Shown here one piece after another: positions 1-7,503 of a stretch of DNA of 47,653 bases. Both the position numbers and the translations under genes were made by a program. The stretch is from JAKACA01 sp050008715. GTDB taxonomy: Bacteria; Actinomycetota; Acidimicrobiia; Acidimicrobiales; Bog-793. Positions within the stretch are counted from its first letter, which is position 1. Each line of letters begins with the position of its first letter. The notes beneath the pieces were generated by a model. That model did not search any database. It was not told where the DNA came from and saw nothing but the letters and a program-made list of their open reading frames with translations. The stretch covers positions 1 to 47,653 of the forward strand of contig JBEKMC010000039.1 of the NCBI GenBank assembly GCA_050008715.1. Reading direction: 5' to 3'.

Positions 1-513
1 GAAACCCCCGAACACCACGGTGTGCGGAGCCCCGAGACGGGCGCACGCCAGCATGGTGGCGACCGTCTCGGGGATCATCGGCATGTAGATGGCGACGACG
101 TCGCCGGCTCGAACCCCCAGTTCGACGAGGGCATTCGCCGCCTTGCAGACTTCGCGCTGCAGGTCCGCGTACGTGATCGTGCGAGTGTCGCCGGGCTCGC
201 CCTCCCAGAAGAGTGCCACCTTGTCCCCACGGCCCGCCTCGACGTGCCGATCGACGCAGTTGTAGGAGACGTTCAGCTTGCCTCCGAGGAACCACTTCGC
301 GAACGGCAGCTTCCACTCGAGCACCTCGCCGAACGGCTGCGCCCAGGTCAGTCCCTCGGCCTCCCGCGCCCACCACGACACGGGATCGGCCGCCGCCTCC
401 TCGTAGATCCCGGGCTGTGCATTCGCAGCGGCTGCGAATTGCACCGACGGCGCGAAGTGCCGCGTCTCGTGAAGCAGGGCTGACAGGGCTGACTCAGAGT
501 CGGAATCCGGCAT
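1..513 (-). CDS. acs: acetyl-CoA synthetase, N-terminal part (cut by window edge)
   Basis: Acetyl-CoA synthetase makes acetyl-CoA from acetate, ATP and CoA. Translating the minus strand from the ATG at 513 gives about 171 residues with no stop before the window edge, so most of the enzyme lies to the left. The N-terminal acs signature is clear: FLGGKLNVSYNCVDRH, KVALFWEGEPGD, then ITYADLQREVCKAANAL and VAIYMPMIPETVATMLACAR, ending at GAPHTVVFGGF. An AAGGGGAG ribosome site lies about 4 bases before the ATG, which supports this start. It sits 71 bases downstream of the acetate permease gene on the same strand and is probably co-transcribed with it. The AMP-binding and C-terminal lysine motifs are outside the window. 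Confidence 0.93.
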   Translation of the reverse strand, partial: MPDSDSESALSALLHETRHFAPSVQFAAAANAQPGIYEEAAADPVSWWAREAEGLTWAQPFGEVLEWKLPFAKWFLGGKLNVSYNCVDRHVEAGRGDKVALFWEGEPGDTRTITYADLQREVCKAANALVELGVRAGDVVAIYMPMIPETVATMLACARLGAPHTVVFGGF

Positions 514-584
514 GCGGCTCCCCTTCCACGTGGATGGCCACGATGATCGACGTGCGTACGGGACGAGGCGAAACTCGAGAGTCC

Positions 585-1211
585 TCAGTCTGCCCGAGCG
601 GCCGGCTTCATGCCGAACGGCTTGCCGACGGGTAGGACGGGGACGCCTCGCATGCCGTTGATGACGCCGGCAGCAGAGGCGTACCAGGCGACGACAGCGG
701 TGACGATGCCGATGACACCGCCGATCTTGACGGTCGAGCTGTTGCTGGAGAAGTTGCCGATGAACAGGAAGATCTCAGTGACCTCGAGGGTGAGGAAGAC
801 TCCGAACACGGCCACGTTGACCTGCGTGCTCCACAGCAGCATGTAGGTGTTGAAGATGGCGAAGGCGAGGAAGATCCAGCCGAGGTCGTTGTCGAGCATG
901 GCCGCGGTCGTGGCGTGGGGGGCGACGAGCTCGAAGTAGAAGAAGACGCCGATCCAGAATCCGCCGTAGGTCCCGAAGGCGGTGGCGGCAAAGATGTTGT
1001 TCCGCTTGAACTCCCACATCCCGGCGAGCAACTGCACCAAGCCGCCGTAGCCGAGGGCGAAGGGTAGGAAGGCCGTCGTGCCGCGCGTCCAGTGGGCGTT
1101 GAACGCCGACACGAGGAACGTCGTCAGGGCGAACGCCGCCAGTCCGAGCGGGCCCGGATCGGCAACGGGAGGAAGCGTCGTGACGCTCGTCTCGTTCGGT
1201 TGGATGCTCAA
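585..1211 (-). CDS. satP: acetate permease, GPR1/FUN34/YaaH (SatP) family
   Basis: Predicted six-helix inner-membrane protein of 208 residues, the usual length for SatP, which takes up acetate and succinate with protons. It has the N-terminal DPGPLGLAAFALTTF segment (the family has NPxPLGL) and the second signature AGMWEFKRNNIFAATAFGTY with YGGFW. I chose the TTG at 1211 because an AAGGAGG ribosome site sits 9 bases before it. The frame stays open further upstream, but that extension is low-complexity and has no membrane-protein character. The gene precedes acs on the same strand and is divergent from the lytS-like kinase. The intergenic region carries LytTR-type repeats, so acetate-responsive control is likely. 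Confidence 0.93.
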   Translation of the reverse strand: MSIQPNETSVTTLPPVADPGPLGLAAFALTTFLVSAFNAHWTRGTTAFLPFALGYGGLVQLLAGMWEFKRNNIFAATAFGTYGGFWIGVFFYFELVAPHATTAAMLDNDLGWIFLAFAIFNTYMLLWSTQVNVAVFGVFLTLEVTEIFLFIGNFSSNSSTVKIGGVIGIVTAVVAWYASAAGVINGMRGVPVLPVGKPFGMKPAARAD

Positions 1212-1363
1212 TGTCTCATGCCTCCTTGTCGAGGGAGGGCGCGACATCGCGTGGCATCGGCCCCCCCGGCCTGAATCGCCATCTCGCGTGACCACTATGC
1301 AGGCAGGGACATGCGACGGCAATGCCGAAATCCCTTCTTGCGATCTCTGGTCGGTTTGGAGCG

Positions 1364-1393
1364 CCGAATGGTCGTCTTCGAGCGCCGAACGGT
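1364..1393 (-). promoter_or_regulatory. candidate LytTR response-regulator binding site (two direct repeats)
   Basis: On the minus strand the 9-mers ACCGTTCGG (1393-1385) and ACCATTCGG (1372-1364) are direct repeats 21 bp apart, leaving 12 bp between them. The first fits the published LytTR consensus [TA][AC][CA]GTTN[AG][TG] at every position and the second misses one base; the known architecture is two such repeats separated by 12-13 bp. The similarity extends to 17 bp (1359-1375 and 1380-1396). The site lies between satP and the lytS-lytR genes, and its consensus strand reads towards satP. The locus encodes its own LytTR regulator, which is the obvious candidate binder. Confidence 0.7.
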
Positions 1394-1479
1394 TGTGGCG
1401 ATCCGCTGCCACAGAGTCCGACGAATGGCCAAGGAGCAATCAGGGCGCCTCGCCGCTACTCTCGGCGGGTACCGGGGGG

Positions 1480-2667
1480 ATGCCGATGCGTGAAATAACG
1501 TTGTGGGCTGCATTGGCAGTGGTGGCGGTGGGCCTGCTCCTTGCGCTGACGATCGCCCGGCGAGCACGGCGTCACCTCGGGACGACATCTCAGCGAGCCG
1601 TCTACGACGCCATCCGGACGGCCAACCTGGCGGCGCCGGCGTTGCGGGCCGGGCTCGACCCGGCGAGCGCCGCGAGTGCCGTCGGCCCCTTGCGGAGGCT
1701 GCTCGGCACCCGAGCGGTCGTGTTGGCCGATCTCGAGCGGGTACTCGCATTCGAGGGCGCCGACGAGACCCACGCCTGGGCTCTGCAGCCGTATCTCTCC
1801 GAGGTCATCCGATCCGGGCGATCGCGGGTCGTGCCGTTCGCCGAGCTCGACCTGTCGTGCCCGGTCACGTGCCCGTTGCAGATTGCCGTCGTCGTCCCGC
1901 TCGAAGTCGACGGGACGGCGGTCGGGGCCCTTGCCGGGATCGACGGCTCGGCGGAGGCCGCCCTGTTGCGCACCGCCGCCGAGGTGGCGAGCTTCGTGTC
2001 CACGCAGCTCGGTCTCGCCGAGCTCGCTGCCGCCAAGCGGCGCGCCGAGCAGGCCGAGCTGAGGTTCCTGCGGGCGCAAATCTCCCCCCACTTCATCTAC
2101 AACGCCCTCACTGCGATCGAATCGTTCGTCAGGTCCGATCCCGATCGTGCGCGCGATCTCTTGGTGGACTTCGCCGAGTTCATCCGCTACAGCTTCCGCA
2201 GCTATGGGCAGTTCGCCACGCTGGCGGACGAGCTGCGGCTGACCGACACCTACCTCGACCTCGAGCGCGCACGTTTCGGCGACCGTCTCCAAGTGTCGCT
2301 GAGGGTGGCACCGGAGACGTTGAGCGTCGTCGTACCCTCGCTGACGTTGCAGCCGCTTGTCGAGAATGCCGTCCGCCACGGTCTCGAAGGCTCAGGCGGG
2401 ACTGGTCATCTGGACATTCGGATCGAAGACGCCGAGAACCAAGCCCTCATCAGTGTCGAGGACGACGGGGCCGGCATCGATCCCGCCTATCTCCGTCGCG
2501 TGCTGGCCGGGCAAGGCGGATCCGGAGGTGTCGCCTTGCGCAACGTCGACGAGCGGTTGAGAACGGTCTTCGGCAGCGACCACGCCCTCACCATCGAGAC
2601 CGGCATCGGAGCCGGCACCAAAGTCAGCTTCCGCGTTCCCAAGTACCACGCCGGCGTCCGCGTATGA
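1480..2667 (+). CDS. LytS/YehU-type sensor histidine kinase
   Basis: Membrane-anchored kinase of about 395 residues. An N-terminal helix (ITLWAALAVVAVGLLLALTI) is followed by a GAF-like sensor region (about 40-190). The His_kinase domain has QISPHFIYNAL with the phospho-accepting His at residue 204, and the ATPase has LQPLVENAVRHGLEG (N box), VEDDGAGID and GGVALRNVDERL. It lacks the 5-6 helix sensor of LytS, so the ligand is probably read in the GAF-like region. ATGs at 1480 and 1486 are both possible; the second has better spacing from a GGGGGG run. Its stop overlaps the start of the LytTR regulator (ATGA), which marks that protein as the partner. Linked uptake genes suggest it senses acetate or another monocarboxylate (inference). 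Confidence 0.9.
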   Translation: MPMREITLWAALAVVAVGLLLALTIARRARRHLGTTSQRAVYDAIRTANLAAPALRAGLDPASAASAVGPLRRLLGTRAVVLADLERVLAFEGADETHAWALQPYLSEVIRSGRSRVVPFAELDLSCPVTCPLQIAVVVPLEVDGTAVGALAGIDGSAEAALLRTAAEVASFVSTQLGLAELAAAKRRAEQAELRFLRAQISPHFIYNALTAIESFVRSDPDRARDLLVDFAEFIRYSFRSYGQFATLADELRLTDTYLDLERARFGDRLQVSLRVAPETLSVVVPSLTLQPLVENAVRHGLEGSGGTGHLDIRIEDAENQALISVEDDGAGIDPAYLRRVLAGQGGSGGVALRNVDERLRTVFGSDHALTIETGIGAGTKVSFRVPKYHAGVRV

Positions 2668-3413
2668 GCAAGCTCTCCGTGCTTGCCGTGGACGACGAGA
2701 CACCTGCCCTCGAGGAGCTCCGCTACCTCCTGGCACAGGATCCACGAGTGGGCATCGTGCGGACGGCCACCGATGCGCCGGAGGCTCTGCGGCAGCTCCG
2801 CGAACATCACGTCGACATCGTCATGCTCGACATCCGCATGCCGGGGCTCACCGGCATGGATCTCGCACGGACGTTTCAACAGTTCGCAGCGCCGCCGGCA
2901 ATCGTGTTCGTGACCGCCTTCGAGGAGTACGCCCGGGAGGCGTTCGAAGTTGACGCCGTCGACTACCTCCTCAAGCCGCCCACACTGGAACGACTCGAGC
3001 ACGCCCTCTCCAAAGCGACCCATAGGGAGGATCATCCGGACAGCCCCTCCGACCCCCTCGAGCTGATCCCGATCGAGGTTGGTCGCCGCACCCGGCTGTT
3101 GCGCCGGGACGAGGTCCTCTTCGCCGAGGCCGCCGGCGACTACGTGAGGCTGCACACCTTGAAGGACGCCGTCCTGTTGCGCGTGCCCCTCTCCGTCTTG
3201 GAGGAGCGGTGGGTCGGAGCCGGCTTCTGCCGGATCCACCGGAGCTACCTGGTCGCCCTCGGCGCCGTCACGGAGCTACGGACGGAACGCAACCAGATGG
3301 TGCTCATGATCGGCGACACCGAGCTCCCCGTGAGTCGACGGCACATCCGCGACCTGCGGGACCGGCTCGTTCGGGCGCACGGAGGAGCGCCCCGCCGTGA
3401 ACGACCACGCTGA
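2664..3413 (+). CDS. LytTR-family response regulator
   Basis: Response regulator of 249 residues. The receiver domain (about 1-120) has the acidic pair VDDE, the phospho-Asp in MLDIRMPG at residue 56, the FVTAF switch Thr and the KPP lysine after VDYLL. The C-terminal LytTR domain (about 140-240) has VLFAEAAGDYVRLHT, the FCRIHRSYLVAL core and a final HIRDLRDRL. LytTR domains bind pairs of direct repeats in the major groove. A pair with matching geometry lies upstream at 1364-1393. The start overlaps the kinase stop by 4 bases, and the 3' end overlaps the next gene by 17 bases, indicating one transcript through the symporter gene. Confidence 0.95.
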   Translation: MSKLSVLAVDDETPALEELRYLLAQDPRVGIVRTATDAPEALRQLREHHVDIVMLDIRMPGLTGMDLARTFQQFAAPPAIVFVTAFEEYAREAFEVDAVDYLLKPPTLERLEHALSKATHREDHPDSPSDPLELIPIEVGRRTRLLRRDEVLFAEAAGDYVRLHTLKDAVLLRVPLSVLEERWVGAGFCRIHRSYLVALGAVTELRTERNQMVLMIGDTELPVSRRHIRDLRDRLVRAHGGAPRRERPR

Positions 3414-3786
3414 GCACGCCGGTCGGGAGGTCGTGAGGGCACCCGACCGCAGCGCCGGAGGAATCCGCCCGTCCCCGCAGGTGGCAGACCTCTACGAACC
3501 GGGAAGTTACGGGCGCGTCCTCCTCTCGTCGCTCGTCCGGGCACAGCTCGGTCTTGCCGTCGCCGTGCTCGCGCCGCTTGCCGCCACCGTGATCGCCATC
3601 CCGCTGCTCGCCACGCTCTGGCCGCACCTCGTTCGCCTGCGGGTCCTCGGGCTGCCACTGTTCTTGTTGATCCTCGGCCTCGGCGTGTACCCGCCGCTCG
3701 TCCTCGCCGGCTGGTGGTACGTGCGCAGAGCCGAGGCGCTCGAGCGGTCCTTCACCGAGCTCATGGCGGAGCAGCGAGATGAGTGA
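3397..3786 (+). CDS. small two-helix membrane protein, DUF485-like symporter partner
   Basis: Protein of 129 residues with a polar N-terminus and two hydrophobic segments (about 45-70 and 80-105). They flank a short loop and are followed by RRAEALERSFTEL. Small DUF485 proteins of this shape are regularly encoded directly before ActP/MctC-type cation:acetate symporters and are thought to be accessory subunits. The GTG at 3397 lies within the end of the LytTR gene and has GGAGGAG upstream. Its stop overlaps the symporter ATG by 8 bases. I assign it from position, length and topology; sequence similarity to DUF485 is weak by eye. Confidence 0.75.
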   Translation: MNDHAEHAGREVVRAPDRSAGGIRPSPQVADLYEPGSYGRVLLSSLVRAQLGLAVAVLAPLAATVIAIPLLATLWPHLVRLRVLGLPLFLLILGLGVYPPLVLAGWWYVRRAEALERSFTELMAEQRDE

Positions 3787-5548
3787 CCTTCTCGCCCTCG
3801 GCAGCATCGGCGCGGTGACCGTCGGCACGGTCGTGGTGGGCGCTCGGGGGGTTCGCACGTCCCGCACGCCGGCCGACTTCCTCGTCGCCGCCCGGCAGGT
3901 CCGCCCGCGACTGAACGCCGCCGCCATCTCGGGCGAGTACCTCTCGGCCGCATCGTTCCTCGGATTGGCCGGGCTTGCCCTGAGCGACGGCGTCGGGGCG
4001 CTCTGGTATGGCGTCGGTTACGCCACGGGCTACCTCATCCTCCTCGTGACCGTGGCGGCGCCGCTGCGTCGTTTCGGTGCGTACACGATCCCGGACTTCG
4101 CCGAAGGGCGACTGCAATCACGAACCGTCCGCCGGACCGCCACCGTGTTGCTCGCGGTGATCTGCACCTTCTACCTCCTTCCTCAGCTGCAGGCGGCCGG
4201 CCTCACGCTGCACTCACTCGTCGGCCTGCCGGCGTGGGTCGGGGTCGTCAGCCTCGGCGTCGTCGTCACTGCGAACATCGCGGCCGGAGGAATGAAGGGG
4301 ATCACGTTGGTGCAGGCCGTGCAGTACTGGCTCAAGCTCGTCGCCATCGCGCTGCCGGCGGTGATTCTCGTCGTGCTCGTGCGAGGCGCGCCGCTGTCGT
4401 CGCTCACGTCCGACAACCTCGCGACGTTCCCCCATGCGACGTCGGTTCGCTTCGTCGCGGCGGAGAACCTGCGGGTCGTCACGGCGGTGAACGTCGCCGG
4501 CGAGGGCACCGTCGGCGGCCACCTTGTACATGGCGACCTGCGGCTGGCGCCGGGTTACCACGAGATCGCCTCCGGAACCGTGCTGCGCTTTCCTGCCGGC
4601 AGCACGGTGCCCACGGTCAGCAACCTCGCGCCGCTGACGAACGCCGAGTGGTCGTCGCCCTTCATCAGGCTCGGTGGGAAACCGATCCATCCCCTCGCAG
4701 CCACCTACGGGGTGATCCTGGCAACGTTCCTCGGAACGCTCGGTCTCCCCCACATCCTCGTCCGCTTCTACACCAACCCCGACGGACGCGGGGCTCGCCG
4801 TACGGCTGCTCTCGTGCTCCTCCTGCTCGGGTGCTTCTACGTGTTCCCCGCCGTCTTCGCCACGCTCGGACGTCTCGATGCCCCTGGGCTGTATGTCTCC
4901 GGCAACACGGACTCGCTCGTGCTCGTGCTGCCGAAGCTGGCCGAAGCTGGAATAACAGGCCGCCTATTGGCCGCCCTGACGGCCGCCGGGGCGTTCGCCG
5001 CCTTCCTCTCCACCTCGTCCGGCCTGCTCATCACGCTCGGTGGCGCCATCGCCCACGACATCTTCAGCGGCACCGTGCACGCATTTCGTTCCGCCTGCCT
5101 TGCAGCGGGCTGCGCCGTGACGGTCATCGCACTCGTGGTTCGCTCCTTCCCGATCAGTGTCCTCGTCGGATGGGCGTTCACCATCGCCGCATCCTCGTTC
5201 TGCCCGTTGCTCTTGCTGGGCATCTGGTGGCCCCGCCTCACGCGGACCGGCGCCATGGCGGGCCTGGCACTCGGGGGTGCCGCCAGCACCGGAGCCATCG
5301 TGGCGACCATCGCCGGCGCGGGCGAGACCGGTTGGCCCGCCCTCTTGCTGCAAGAACCTGCCATCTGGACGGTACCGGTGGCATTTCTCACGATGGTGAC
5401 GGTCTCGCTGTTCTCGCGGCGATCGATGCCCCCCGAGGTCGACCGGATGATGCGTGCGCTCCACCTCCCCGAGCCACTGCGGCACGGAGGACGAGACGGC
5501 CGCCCCGACGCCCGACCGTCGGCACGGGAGCGGCTCGGGTCCGCATAG
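3779..5548 (+). CDS. sodium:solute symporter, ActP/MctC-like monocarboxylate transporter
   Basis: Polytopic SSS-family transporter of 589 residues, close to ActP and MctC, which import acetate, propionate or pyruvate with Na+ or H+. Family marks are ISGEYLSAASFLG in the first helices, the YGVGYATGYLILL segment, GLPHILVRFYTNPDGRGARR and the late LSTSSGLLITLGGAIAHD helix. Residues about 210-305 form a mostly polar insertion between two helices, probably an extracytoplasmic loop domain. Translation is coupled to the small upstream protein (ATGAGTGA overlap). Together with satP and acs this gives uptake plus activation of acetate, next to a two-component system. Substrate specificity cannot be read from the sequence. 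Confidence 0.9.
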   Translation: MSDLLALGSIGAVTVGTVVVGARGVRTSRTPADFLVAARQVRPRLNAAAISGEYLSAASFLGLAGLALSDGVGALWYGVGYATGYLILLVTVAAPLRRFGAYTIPDFAEGRLQSRTVRRTATVLLAVICTFYLLPQLQAAGLTLHSLVGLPAWVGVVSLGVVVTANIAAGGMKGITLVQAVQYWLKLVAIALPAVILVVLVRGAPLSSLTSDNLATFPHATSVRFVAAENLRVVTAVNVAGEGTVGGHLVHGDLRLAPGYHEIASGTVLRFPAGSTVPTVSNLAPLTNAEWSSPFIRLGGKPIHPLAATYGVILATFLGTLGLPHILVRFYTNPDGRGARRTAALVLLLLGCFYVFPAVFATLGRLDAPGLYVSGNTDSLVLVLPKLAEAGITGRLLAALTAAGAFAAFLSTSSGLLITLGGAIAHDIFSGTVHAFRSACLAAGCAVTVIALVVRSFPISVLVGWAFTIAASSFCPLLLLGIWWPRLTRTGAMAGLALGGAASTGAIVATIAGAGETGWPALLLQEPAIWTVPVAFLTMVTVSLFSRRSMPPEVDRMMRALHLPEPLRHGGRDGRPDARPSARERLGSA

Positions 5549-5607
5549 GCGCGGCGTGCACCGACAGGCCCACTGCTACAGTTCCCGCCCGATGGACGGG
5601 CGATCGA

Positions 5608-7350
5608 GTGTCTTCCTTGTCTGATCTCGATCCCCCCGGCGGCCAGGAATCGGCAGCCGGAGGCGTCACCACTGCATCCGCCGGGGGCGCCTCCGGACCG
5701 CGACATCGACGCTCCGGGGGATGGTCCTCGAACGGCCGGTTCACCGTTGTCGTAACGCTCGGCTTCCTCGTGTTGTTCGGCGCCATCGCCCTGTACAGGG
5801 TGCATGAGATCGGCAAGCCGATCACCTTCGACTCGGGCAACTACGAGTACTACAGCGGCTTCGGCCTGCTCCACGGGTTCGGGAGCGCCATCGCGCTGCC
5901 GGGCCAGCTCGAGAACTATCTCGACGCTCAGCTCAACGTCATCTACTACCTGATGATCTCCCACCTGTCGCCCCGGTGGTTCGTGTCCACGTTGGCCGTG
6001 CTGCAGTCGTTGCCCGTGAGCCTGCTGGCCGTGTTCGTGTACTTCGTCGGGCGATCGGTCACGAGCTCGAAGGTGGGGCCTGTCTTCGCCGGCCTCGTCG
6101 CCGGCGCGGCCGCCTTCGTCGCTCCGCTGCACATCGCCGAGACCGGCCAGACCTCGAGCGACGTTCTCCTCGGCACCTTGCTGTTCGCGGGGGCGGCGCT
6201 CCTCTATCAAATCGTGATGGCGAACGGCGGCGGGCGCGCCTTCTACGTCAAGGCGGCAATCGCCGGCGTCCTTTTAGGGCTTGCCGGAGAGCTCAAGGCG
6301 ACTGAAGCGGCCTTCAGCACCTCCATCTTCATCGGATTCTGCGTAGCGCTGCTGCTGGCGCGCCGGCGATCGGGCTGGCCTTTTCGGCGATGCCTCATGT
6401 TGGGCGTCGCCGTGGCCGTGCCGGCGGCCGTCGTCGGTCTGGCGCTCTATCTTCCAGAAGCGATCCTGCTCTGGGATCGCTACAGGGATCCGTTCTTCCC
6501 GTTCCTGAACGGATTCTTCAAGGCGCCCTACCTGCAGCACGGCAGCTTCGATCCGGGATACGCCGCCCACACCGCCGGCAGCTTGTGGCGCCACTTCACT
6601 CGCCTGCTCGTCGGCGGCGATCGGGGCAAGAACACGAACGGGCTGTATCTCGCACCATTGCGCTCGACCGCCTTGTTCTTCGCCATTGCGATCGTCACCG
6701 TCATGCTCGTGGTCGACCTCGTCAAGCGTGACAAGCCAGAAGCAGTGTTCCTCGAAATCTCTTTTCTCGCCGGCTTCCTGCTCTGGGCGACGCTGTTCGG
6801 CTTCTACCGATACCTTGCTCCGCTGGAGATGGCCGCCGGGGCGGTCGTGATCATGCTCGTCTTCATCCACCACCTGCACCGCCCTGTCGTTCTCCTCGTC
6901 ATCGCCGTTGCCCTCGCACTGGCAGTTCCTTCTTCGATCTACGCCGGAATCGGCGCTCGGGAGAGTTTCGGCACGTCGTACTTCGGTGTCTCCGCCGGTG
7001 AGTTCCACAGCTTGAGCGGCGACGGCGTCGTGTTCGCGGGGGACGCGCCGCTTGCGTTCCTCGTGCCCGACTTGCCGGCGAACATCGAGCTGGTCCATAC
7101 CAGTGGCGGCAGCCTCAACGAGGTGATGAGCGCAGCGTGGTGGACACATGTGAAGGCCGTCGTGCAACAGAACTCCAGGTCTCGATGGGTGGTGTTCTTT
7201 GGCGGCACCAACAAGCGCCTGAGGGGAGAACTGCGCCTGATCGGTTTTCCTGGTGGCTACGGATCTTGTCACAACATCGCGACAGCAGAAGACAGCATTC
7301 GTCCGATCCAAGAATGTCAAGTCGCTCTGCCCCCTGGGCTGACCGGTTGA
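5608..7350 (+). CDS. polytopic membrane protein, GT-C glycosyltransferase-like
   Basis: Membrane protein of about 580 residues with roughly ten hydrophobic segments, a cytoplasmic polar N-terminus (1-45) and a soluble C-terminal domain (about 460-580). After the first helix comes ITFDSGNYEYYSGFGLLHGF, an acidic first loop as in GT-C enzymes that use lipid-phosphate sugars. A later loop has YRDPFFPFLNGFFKAPY. I do not recognise a named family with certainty. The GTG at 5608 is chosen because the frame upstream overlaps the symporter gene and has no protein character; a possible -10 (TACAGT, 5577-5582) lies just before it. The following gene encodes a GT2 enzyme, which suggests a joint role in lipid-linked sugar transfer. 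Confidence 0.7.
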   Translation: MSSLSDLDPPGGQESAAGGVTTASAGGASGPRHRRSGGWSSNGRFTVVVTLGFLVLFGAIALYRVHEIGKPITFDSGNYEYYSGFGLLHGFGSAIALPGQLENYLDAQLNVIYYLMISHLSPRWFVSTLAVLQSLPVSLLAVFVYFVGRSVTSSKVGPVFAGLVAGAAAFVAPLHIAETGQTSSDVLLGTLLFAGAALLYQIVMANGGGRAFYVKAAIAGVLLGLAGELKATEAAFSTSIFIGFCVALLLARRRSGWPFRRCLMLGVAVAVPAAVVGLALYLPEAILLWDRYRDPFFPFLNGFFKAPYLQHGSFDPGYAAHTAGSLWRHFTRLLVGGDRGKNTNGLYLAPLRSTALFFAIAIVTVMLVVDLVKRDKPEAVFLEISFLAGFLLWATLFGFYRYLAPLEMAAGAVVIMLVFIHHLHRPVVLLVIAVALALAVPSSIYAGIGARESFGTSYFGVSAGEFHSLSGDGVVFAGDAPLAFLVPDLPANIELVHTSGGSLNEVMSAAWWTHVKAVVQQNSRSRWVVFFGGTNKRLRGELRLIGFPGGYGSCHNIATAEDSIRPIQECQVALPPGLTG

Positions 7351-7503
7351 GCGGACGCTGCCGGCGCCGAGCGCGTGCGTTGCCGTCGCTTGCTCCACTA
7401 GATTGCAAGGCGCAACCGTTCGTCACGGCAGAGTTGGGCAGCTCGGTCAGGTCCGCATCACAAGACGACATACGGCGATCGGTGTCTCGAGGAGAGAGAG
7501 CAC

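Noticed and set aside
5591..5623. Ten-codon upstream frame (MDGRSSVFLV) before the GT-C-like gene
   Set aside because: It starts near a possible -10 box and overlaps the GTG start, but so short a frame is expected by chance and nothing else supports it.
4837..6210. Open frame of 457 codons on the minus strand
   Set aside because: It is antisense to the symporter and GT-C-like genes, which have clear membrane-protein sequence; the product has none.
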